DNA from: an uncultured Lachnospiraceae bacterium
Lineage (GTDB): Bacteria; Bacillota; Clostridia; Lachnospirales; Lachnospiraceae
Reading direction: 5' to 3'
Assembly: GCA_902767065.1 (NCBI GenBank)
Contig: CACXFW010000344.1
Location: forward strand, 1 to 5,668
Length of the DNA: 5,668 nt
Below are positions 1 through 4,733 of the stretch, one piece after another. How positions within the stretch are numbered: the stretch's first letter is position 1; every line of letters starts with the position of its first letter. Both the position numbers and the translations under genes were made by a program. The notes beneath the pieces are model-generated. The model searched no databases and was not told the origin of the DNA. It worked only from the letters and a program-made list of their open reading frames with translations.

Positions 1-424
1 CTTCATCCCATCCGTTGAATTCTCCGATCAGATTGACAGACGCCGCATGCGGTGCCCAGACGGCAAAATGCACACCCTTTACGCCGTCCTTCGCGGAAGG
101 ATGGGCCCCGAGCTTTTTGAAGATGTCGTAGTGTACGCCCTTGTCATACAGGTACTGGTCGAGATCGTGGACAAACTCGTAGCCGTCTCCGACCGCGGGT
201 GTCTGGCTTGCGTTCGCTTCCGCCTTCTTAGCGGCCTTCGCTGCGGTCTTTGCCACCGTCTTCGCTGCGCTCTTCTCCACCGCCTTCACCGCGGCCTTTG
301 CCACCGTCTTCTTTGCCGCGGCTTTCGCCGCGCTCTTCGCTACGGTCTTTGCCGCAGCCTTTACCGCAGCTTTTTCCGTGGTCTTTTCTTCTGCTTTCGA
401 GGTCTTTTTCTCTGCTTTAGCCAT
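1..424 (-). CDS. glgB: 1,4-alpha-glucan branching enzyme, N-terminal part, with Ala/Lys-rich tail
   Basis: The 5' portion of a branching enzyme gene; 141 codons are present and the frame stays open to the window edge. GlgB makes alpha-1,6 branches in glycogen in the cytoplasm. From about residue 82 the protein matches the GlgB amino-terminal (CBM48-type) region: a YLYDKGVHYDIFKKLGAH stretch (91-108), then GVHFAVWAPHAASV (117-130) and the GEFNGWDE turn (134-141). The catalytic GH13 barrel would lie beyond the edge, so the activity is inferred from the N-terminus alone. Residues 1-70 are an unusual tail with 20 Lys, 27 Ala, no Arg and lysine at every fourth position. The ATG at 424 is preceded at 6 bases by an AAGGA ribosome site and by a strong promoter. 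The gene is separate from the importer operon upstream and is probably transcribed on its own. The branching-enzyme call is fairly sure; the role of the tail is unknown. Confidence 0.85.
   Translation of the reverse strand, partial: MAKAEKKTSKAEEKTTEKAAVKAAAKTVAKSAAKAAAKKTVAKAAVKAVEKSAAKTVAKTAAKAAKKAEANASQTPAVGDGYEFVHDLDQYLYDKGVHYDIFKKLGAHPSAKDGVKGVHFAVWAPHAASVNLIGEFNGWDE
212..409 (-). repeat. Periodic xxxK tetrapeptide-coding repeat in the glgB 5' end
   Basis: The DNA codes for residues 6-71 of GlgB, where lysine recurs every fourth position: K6, 10, 14, 18, 22, 26, 30, 34, 38, then a one-residue slip (K38-K39), then 39, 43, 47, 51, 55, 59, 63, 67. The underlying unit is a degenerate 12-bp repeat (examples AAAK, TVAK, SAAK, AAVK). 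Two 21-base stretches at 243-263 and 291-311 differ at one base and lie exactly 48 bp (16 codons) apart. This suggests internal duplication by slippage. Confidence 0.8.
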
Positions 425-430
425 GGTCTT

Positions 431-435
431 TCCTT
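431..435 (-). promoter_or_regulatory. Ribosome binding site of glgB
   Basis: An AAGGA core on the minus strand (extended GGAAGGAAAG) ends 6 bases before the ATG at 424. It fixes that ATG as the start and so includes the Lys-rich tail in the protein. Confidence 0.75.
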
Positions 436-450
436 CCGGTTTTTCTTCTG

Positions 451-482
451 GTTCCTTTAGGAACTGTTCAATCTATCAGTTC
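451..482 (-). promoter_or_regulatory. Overlapping dyads at the glgB transcription start and leader
   Basis: GAACTG at 461-466 and its inverse CAGTTC at 477-482 form a 6-10-6 dyad immediately downstream of the -10 box, spanning the predicted start point near 476. A second inverted repeat, GTTCC (451-455) with GGAAC (460-464), has a 4-base loop and would form a hairpin in the leader RNA. The two share 461-464, so they cannot form at the same time. The first could be a repressor operator and the second a leader hairpin; both roles are inference from symmetry and position. Confidence 0.35.
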
Positions 483-511
483 ATTATACCGTTATTCAGT
501 CTTTTATACAA
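483..511 (-). promoter_or_regulatory. Sigma-A-type promoter for glgB
   Basis: On the minus strand a perfect TATAAT -10 box (483-488) lies 17 bases downstream of a TTGTAT -35 box (506-511), which matches the first three positions of TTGACA. Transcription would start near 476, giving a leader of about 50 bases before the glgB ATG at 424. The ideal spacing and placement support an independent transcription unit for glgB. An extended -10 (TGn) is not present. Confidence 0.7.
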
Positions 512-532
512 GGGCTCCGCGGGGAACCGATG

Positions 533-547
533 CCCGGTTACACCGGG
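533..547. repeat. Small perfect inverted repeat
   Basis: CCCGGT (533-538) and ACCGGG (542-547) flank a 3-base spacer. It abuts the large inverted repeat, and the octamer CGGTTACA occurs here (535-542) and again at 549-556, a direct repeat 14 bases apart. Confidence 0.5.
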
Positions 548-569
548 GCGGTTACAGGTCACGCCCCGG
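543..569. repeat. Alternative local hairpin competing with the large inverted repeat
   Basis: CCGGGGCG (543-550) and CGCCCCGG (562-569) form a perfect 8-bp stem around an 11-base loop. It uses bases of the left outer arm of the 135-base inverted repeat, so the two folds exclude each other. Confidence 0.45.
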
Positions 570-684
570 CCAGCCTCCTGCGGCGGACACAGGGATCCTT
601 CGTTCCGACCCCCAAAAGTCTACACTCAGGATCCCTGTGTCCGCCTTGGGGCTGTTGGGGCTGGCCGGGGTGTGACCTGTAACC
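550..684. repeat. Large two-stem inverted repeat (hairpin-forming element)
   Basis: The outer arms, 550-575 and 659-684, pair over 26 positions with a single G/T non-Watson-Crick pair (G563 with T671). The inner arms, 582-599 and 628-645, pair perfectly over 18 bp. Between the stems is an asymmetric internal loop (576-581 against 646-658), and the apex is a 28-base loop (600-627). The sequence is markedly GC-rich and has no convincing reading frame. Neither side is followed by a T-run, so it is not a classical intrinsic terminator. It may be a dispersed palindromic repeat, a miniature mobile element or a structured RNA; the sequence alone does not decide. Confidence 0.75.
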
Positions 685-695
685 CGGGGTGGTCT

Positions 696-752
696 GACTG
701 CTAAGGACCTGCCCCGTGACAGCAAGCCCCGGGGCAGCCCGCTAAGGCAGTC
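696..752. repeat. Two-part hairpin with matching internal-loop motif
   Basis: The inner stem CTGCCCCG (709-716) / CGGGGCAG (730-737) is 8 bp around a 13-base loop. The outer stem GACTGC (696-701) / GCAGTC (747-752) is 6 bp. The heptamer GCTAAGG occurs in direct orientation at 700-706 and 741-747, so the two sides of the internal loop carry the same sequence rather than complementary ones. There is no T-run on either side. Confidence 0.5.
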
Positions 753-774
753 CCGGGGAAATTGCTCAGATTCA

Positions 775-872
775 GTTACTGCTTCGCAGGCCTTGTCTGC
801 CTACGAAGATGGCTGCTTACATGCAAGCATGACTCATTCATCTTCGCAGGCAGACAGGCTGTGAATAGTAAC
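775..872. repeat. Long imperfect inverted repeat after the importer operon
   Basis: The arms are about 775-811 and 839-872. They share 31 matching positions with three mismatches and three single-base bulges; the best section is 790-811 against 839-859. A small palindrome CATGC-AA-GCATG (820-831) sits within the apex. The sequence CTTCGCAGG occurs at 782-790 and 842-850. The structure begins 18 bases after the last operon stop codon, where an mRNA 3' end is expected. The minus-strand sequence beyond it is AGTAACTGAATCTGAG, with no U-tract. It may protect the 3' end or belong to the neighbouring repeat cluster. Confidence 0.6.
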
Positions 873-889
873 CAGATTCACACAGATGA

Positions 890-1885
890 TTACCGGTCCT
901 CACGGAAATACGGCAGGCCGAGCGCAGCCGGCGGCTGGTTCTCCCGCTTCTTCCGAAGGCTGATGACGATCAGCACCAGGATGGTAACCACAAACGGCGC
1001 CATCTTGTAGATCTCCTTGATCGCCATGTTGGTTCCGGTCGGGATGTACAGGTACAGAATGTACAGCGCGCCGAACAGAAGCGATGCCAGGATCCCGACG
1101 TTCGGCCTCCAGATCGTGAAGATAACCAGCGCGATCGCGAGCCATCCTCTGTCACCGAACGCGTCATTCGACCAGACGCCGGACGCGTAGTCCATGACAT
1201 AGTACAGTCCGCCGAGTCCGGCGATCATGGAGCCGACGCAGGTCGCCCAGTATTTGTAGGCGGCGACGTTGATGCCGGCCGCGTCCGCGGTAGACGGATT
1301 CTCGCCGACAGCTCTCAGCTGCAGGCCCCTGCGGGTCCGGTTCAGGAAGAAGGAAGCCAGGAGCGCGATGACGATCGCGACATACACCAGGAATCCGTAG
1401 TTCAGCACCAGCTCGCCGAACACGCCCGCCTTGCCGGCAAATGGCAGCTTCGCCGCGTAGAACTGATGCGTGATCGACAGCGCGATGGACGGAACGTCCG
1501 AACCGGTCAGCTTGATCAGGGAACCGCCAAAGAAGTTCCCGAAGCCGACGCCGAAGGTCGTCATGGCAAGACCGGTCACGTTCTGGTTCGCGCGCAGCGT
1601 AACCGTCAGGAAGCAGTACAAAAATCCCATCAGGAAGGATCCCAGCAGGCAGCATGCCATCGGAATCATGATCGCCAGAAATGCATTCGCGTTCTCCACG
1701 GATCCAACCTTCTGTTCATAGAAAAACGCGCCGATGACGCCTGAGATTGCGCCAACGTACATGATGCCCGGAATTCCGAGGTTCAGGTTGCCGCTCTTTT
1801 CCGTGAGCGTCTCGCCTGTAGAACCAAGAAGAAGCGGCGTCGCCTGTGCAACCGCACGGGGAATGAAAGATATAAGATCAAACAT
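890..1885 (-). CDS. BMP-type nucleoside ABC transporter, permease 2 (NupQ-like)
   Basis: A 331-residue membrane protein of the BPD_transp_2 family (the LivH/RbsC-like permease fold), one half of the importer channel in the cytoplasmic membrane. Family marks in order are TEKSGNLNLGIPG (28-40), RANQNVTGLA (98-107), GLQLRAVGENPS (187-198, a cytoplasmic loop expected to contact the ATPase) and GDRGWLAIALVIF (244-256). Several hydrophobic segments run through the chain, for example near 42-55, 70-97, 166-181, 215-231 and 296-310; the C-terminus is charged and cytoplasmic-looking. Its length matches Bacillus NupQ (about 320). The ATG at 1885 is 3 bases after the stop of permease 1, with an AAGGAGG site inside that gene's end. 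It is the last gene of the operon. The fold is certain; a nucleoside substrate is inferred from the family. Confidence 0.93.
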   Translation of the reverse strand: MFDLISFIPRAVAQATPLLLGSTGETLTEKSGNLNLGIPGIMYVGAISGVIGAFFYEQKVGSVENANAFLAIMIPMACCLLGSFLMGFLYCFLTVTLRANQNVTGLAMTTFGVGFGNFFGGSLIKLTGSDVPSIALSITHQFYAAKLPFAGKAGVFGELVLNYGFLVYVAIVIALLASFFLNRTRRGLQLRAVGENPSTADAAGINVAAYKYWATCVGSMIAGLGGLYYVMDYASGVWSNDAFGDRGWLAIALVIFTIWRPNVGILASLLFGALYILYLYIPTGTNMAIKEIYKMAPFVVTILVLIVISLRKKRENQPPAALGLPYFREDR

Positions 1886-1888
1886 AGC

Positions 1889-2977
1889 TTACTTCGCCTC
1901 CTTCCGGAACATGATCCTGTACTGGATAAAGAACTCACAGCCGATCAGGAAGAAAATGATGATCGAGCTGAGAATATCCGAGAAGCTCTGGTTCAGGCCG
2001 AACTGGGTAGCGACCTCGCCCGCGCCCTTTGACAGAAATGCCAGCAGGAAGGAGGTAAAGATCATTCCGACCGGGTTAAACTTTGCCATCCAGGCGACCA
2101 TGACGGCTGTGAATCCGCGGCCTCCCGCAAGCGTGGTCGTCATCGTGTGATCCGTGCCTCCGACCATCAAAAGGCCCGCGATCCCGCAGATCGCTCCCGA
2201 AAGAAGCATGGTCCTGACGAAGACGCGTCCGACCTTGATGCCGATGTAGCGCGCCGTGCGCTCGCTCTCACCGACGACCGCCAGCTCATATCCATGCTTG
2301 CTCTTATTCATATAGATATAGACCAAAACGGTCAGGACCGCCGCCACAATAACGGTCAGCAGATATTTGTACTCTCCGATCTGCGGCAGCCACCCATACT
2401 GGGTAGACTGGTTGATAATGCCGATCTTTCCGGAGCCTCTCGGAGACTCCCAGATGATGATGAAGTAGGCGACCAGCTGCGTCGCGACATAGTTCATCAT
2501 CAGGGTAAACAGCGTCTCATTCGTATTCCACCTTGACTTGAAAAACGCGGGGATCGCTGCCCAGACCGCGCCCGCGGCAACCGCCGCGACGATCTCAATC
2601 ACGATCAGCAGGGCGTTCGGGATCTTTCCTCCGAGCATGATCATGCAGCTTGACGTCGCAAGCACGCTGATCATGACCTGCCCCTCTCCTCCGATATTCC
2701 AGAAACGCATGCGGAATGCCGGCGCCATCGCAAGGGAGATGATCAGGAGGATCGAAACATTCTGCAGCAGCACCCACATTCTTCTCTCCGAGGCGAAGCT
2801 CCCTTCCCAGATGGTCTTGAAGATACTGATCGGATCATCGCCGGTCAAAAGGAAGGTCACCAGCGCGCAGGTGGCGATCGCCGCGGCGATTGCCAGAGCG
2901 CGGATCATCCACACGGACTTCCAGGAGATGGCCTGACGTTTTACGATATGCGCAAACGGCGCTTTCTTCTTATTCAT
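1889..2977 (-). CDS. BMP-type nucleoside ABC transporter, permease 1 (NupP-like)
   Basis: A 362-residue BPD_transp_2 permease, the partner channel subunit. A basic cytoplasmic N-terminus (MNKKK) leads to the first membrane segment at about 23-44. Family marks are WNIGGEGQ (93-100), NETLFTLMMNYVA (153-165), GYELAVVGES (229-238, the ATPase-contacting loop) and GGRGFTAVMVAW (285-296) followed by FNP (300-302). Further hydrophobic segments lie near 73-87, 121-146, 205-223, 256-272 and 336-348. The length fits the longer permease of nupNOPQ-type systems (about 350). Its ATG overlaps the ATPase stop codon as ATGA, a common sign of translational coupling, and a GAGGGGGTGAGG ribosome site lies within the end of the ATPase gene. 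Transport of purine or other nucleosides is the family's known role; the precise substrate cannot be read from the sequence. Confidence 0.93.
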   Translation of the reverse strand: MNKKKAPFAHIVKRQAISWKSVWMIRALAIAAAIATCALVTFLLTGDDPISIFKTIWEGSFASERRMWVLLQNVSILLIISLAMAPAFRMRFWNIGGEGQVMISVLATSSCMIMLGGKIPNALLIVIEIVAAVAAGAVWAAIPAFFKSRWNTNETLFTLMMNYVATQLVAYFIIIWESPRGSGKIGIINQSTQYGWLPQIGEYKYLLTVIVAAVLTVLVYIYMNKSKHGYELAVVGESERTARYIGIKVGRVFVRTMLLSGAICGIAGLLMVGGTDHTMTTTLAGGRGFTAVMVAWMAKFNPVGMIFTSFLLAFLSKGAGEVATQFGLNQSFSDILSSIIIFFLIGCEFFIQYRIMFRKEAK

Positions 2978-4509
2978 CTTGCCTCACCCCCTCCCAGAGT
3001 TGTCATCATGCTGCCAACCTCATACTTGTTCGTGCTCCTGCCGTCCAGAATGCCTGAGAGCTTCCCTCCGCACAGAACCACAATCCGGTCCGCGAGCTCC
3101 AGAAGAACATCCAGGTCCTCGCCGACATAGACGACCGCAACCCCCCTCTCCTTCTGCTGATTCATCAGATCATAGATGACATAGGAGGAATTGATGTCCA
3201 GTCCGCGCACCGCATACGCGGTCAGAAGCACCGAAGGAGCGGTCTCGATCTCCCGTCCGACCAGGACCTTCTGGACATTTCCTCCGGACAGACGCCGGAC
3301 CGGTGTGGAAAGCCCAGGGGTTACAACCTCCAGAGAGTCCTTGACATGGGTCGCTACAGCCCTCGGCCTGTTACGGTTCACAAACAATCCCCTTCCTGCC
3401 CGGAAGGAGCGCAGCATCATGTTGTCGACCATATCCATGTTGCCCACCAGGCCCATGCCCAGGCGGTCCTCCGGGACGAAGGAGAGCGCTACGCCCATCC
3501 TCTGGATGTCCAGAGGATCCTTTCCGATCAGGCTGACCTTCTTTCCATCCTCCCCGATATAGGAAATGTCTCCCTTCTCCACCTTCTGCAGACCGGAGAT
3601 CGCCTCCAGCAGCTCCTTCTGGCCGCTGTTTGAGATGCCGGCGATACCGAGGATCTCACCGGAATTGATGGTAAACGACACATCGTCCAGCTTGAGCAGG
3701 CCTTCCTCGCTTCTCACCGTCAGGTTAGAGATCTCGATTCTCGGCTCCGGATTCTTCGGCTCGGGACGGTTGATGTTCAGGGCGACCGCGCGGCCGACCA
3801 TCATATCCGTCATTTCCTGCGCATTCGTCTCGCTTGTTCTGAGGCTGCCCACAAACTCGCCCGCGCGAAGAATATCCACCCGGTCCGAGATCTCGAGCAC
3901 CTCATTCAGCTTATGCGTAATGATGATGACGGCCTTATTATCCTTTTTCATATTCCGCAGGACAGCGAACAGCTTCTCTGTCTCCTGCGGCGTCAGGACG
4001 GCGGTAGGCTCATCCAGAATCAGGATATCAGCCTTCCGGTACAGAACCTTGACGATCTCAACCGTCTGCTTCTGCGATACCGTCATATCATAGACCTTCT
4101 GCTCCGGATTCAGTTCGAATCCGTACCGTTCGCAGATCTCACGGACACGGGCGGACGCCGCCTTCAGGTCATACTTTTCTTCTTTCAGCCCCAGAATAAT
4201 GTTCTGCGTCGCCGTCATGACATCCACCAGCTTGTAATGCTGATGAATCATACCGATTCCCAGGTTCAGGGCGTCCTTCGGCGAACGGATGCTGACTTCC
4301 CTGCCATCCACCTCGATCGTTCCGCAGTCAGGACAGTAGATTCCCGAGAGCATATTCATCAGGGTCGTCTTCCCGGATCCGTTTTCTCCCAGAAGAGAAA
4401 GGATCTCCCCTCTCTGAATATCAATGGAAACGTTATGATTTGCCCGAACCTTTCCAAAAAATGTCTTCGTAATGCCGCACATTCTGACGGCCGGTACTTT
4501 GTTATCCAA
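2974..4509 (-). CDS. BMP-type nucleoside ABC transporter, ATP-binding protein (NupO-like)
   Basis: A 511-residue protein with two fused nucleotide-binding domains, the energising subunit on the inner membrane face. Domain 1 looks active: Walker A GENGSGKTT (41-49), Q-loop Gln90, signature-like MTVSQKQ (142-148), Walker B ILILDE ending in the catalytic Glu167, and switch His199. Domain 2 keeps a good signature LSGGNVQ (407-413) but its Walker A is degenerate (GISNSGQKE, 291-299), its Walker B region reads LLTAYAVRGLD (428-438) without the glutamate, and the switch His is replaced within VGED (462-465). One active and one degenerate site is usual for sugar/nucleoside ATPases of the RbsA/NupO type. 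The start is taken as TTG at 4509: GGAGG lies 8 bases upstream and the resulting length equals NupO (about 510). An in-frame ATG at 4605 would add a 32-residue Arg-rich leader and lacks family support. Confidence 0.93.
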   Translation of the reverse strand: MDNKVPAVRMCGITKTFFGKVRANHNVSIDIQRGEILSLLGENGSGKTTLMNMLSGIYCPDCGTIEVDGREVSIRSPKDALNLGIGMIHQHYKLVDVMTATQNIILGLKEEKYDLKAASARVREICERYGFELNPEQKVYDMTVSQKQTVEIVKVLYRKADILILDEPTAVLTPQETEKLFAVLRNMKKDNKAVIIITHKLNEVLEISDRVDILRAGEFVGSLRTSETNAQEMTDMMVGRAVALNINRPEPKNPEPRIEISNLTVRSEEGLLKLDDVSFTINSGEILGIAGISNSGQKELLEAISGLQKVEKGDISYIGEDGKKVSLIGKDPLDIQRMGVALSFVPEDRLGMGLVGNMDMVDNMMLRSFRAGRGLFVNRNRPRAVATHVKDSLEVVTPGLSTPVRRLSGGNVQKVLVGREIETAPSVLLTAYAVRGLDINSSYVIYDLMNQQKERGVAVVYVGEDLDVLLELADRIVVLCGGKLSGILDGRSTNKYEVGSMMTTLGGGEAR

Positions 4510-4517
4510 TGTTTTTT

Positions 4518-4522
4518 CCTCC
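4518..4522 (-). promoter_or_regulatory. Ribosome binding site that sets the TTG start of the ATPase
   Basis: GGAGG on the minus strand, followed by the 8-base A-rich spacer AAAAAACA and then TTG at 4509. No comparable site precedes the internal ATG at codon 10. Confidence 0.75.
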
Positions 4523-4680
4523 GGCTTCTCCCGCCGTCTGCCGTCCCTTTGAACTGTCCGGAACTGTCTCCGGTCCCTGATTCTGCCCCCGCGCTTTCCG
4601 CTCATGCACCTTCCCGCTCCTGTGCGCTTCGCTCATCAGGAGACGGATCCCTCGGGCCGGCCGGTCCGCTAAGATGTGAA

Positions 4681-4714
4681 GAGGCAGTACAGAATAAAGT
4701 CTCTGCACTGCCTC
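4681..4714 (-). terminator. Intercistronic stem-loop after the binding-protein gene (attenuator or mRNA stabiliser)
   Basis: The arms 4681-4693 and 4702-4714 pair over 13 positions around an 8-base loop. The one imperfect pair (A4689 with C4706) becomes a G-U wobble in minus-strand RNA, which fits a transcript from this operon. The stem begins 19 bases after the stop codon of the binding protein. It is followed by UUCACAUCUU rather than a U-run, so it would terminate weakly at most. Such hairpins in importer operons often protect the 3' end of the binding-protein message and reduce read-through to the membrane genes; that role is inferred here. Confidence 0.55.
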
Positions 4715-4733
4715 ATCCCTGTCAGAAACGTTC

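Larger units (their letters stand above)
425..889. other. Structured non-coding region between importer operon and glgB
   Basis: This 465-base gap separates two leftward transcription units. From right to left it holds the imperfect inverted repeat at 775-872, the hairpin at 696-752, the 135-base inverted repeat at 550-684, a small palindrome at 533-547, and then the glgB promoter and leader. Reading frames crossing it on the plus strand have no family resemblance that I can see. No intrinsic terminator with a U-tract was found for the operon, and no tRNA or recognisable riboswitch was seen. Confidence 0.7.
4510..4733 (-). other. Intergenic gap between binding-protein and ATPase genes
   Basis: This 224-base stretch holds, in the direction of transcription, a 13-bp stem-loop (4681-4714), a GC-rich near-palindrome GGGCCGGCCGGTCC (4654-4667, plus-strand reading), a 10-base-period direct repeat of GAACTGTC (4551-4558 and 4561-4568) and the ATPase ribosome site. 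I see no convincing promoter or separate gene in it. It is long for an operon whose other junctions are -4 and +3 bases. Confidence 0.6.

Noticed and set aside
47..460. Plus-strand open frame rich in Cys, Arg, Leu and Phe
   Set aside because: It is the antisense image of the Ala/Lys-coding repeat of glgB; its own repeats (LCHRL, CGL) mirror that periodic DNA.
550..684. Large palindrome as a classical intrinsic terminator
   Set aside because: Neither side is followed by a T-rich tract; the minus side continues GC-rich and the plus side continues CGGGGTGG.
378..704. Plus-strand open frame of 108 codons crossing the large palindrome
   Set aside because: It runs through the glgB promoter and the inverted repeat arms, has no family features and no ribosome site, and overlaps glgB antisense.
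530..880. CRISPR array
   Set aside because: The repeats are inverted and of different lengths, with no regularly spaced direct repeat units.
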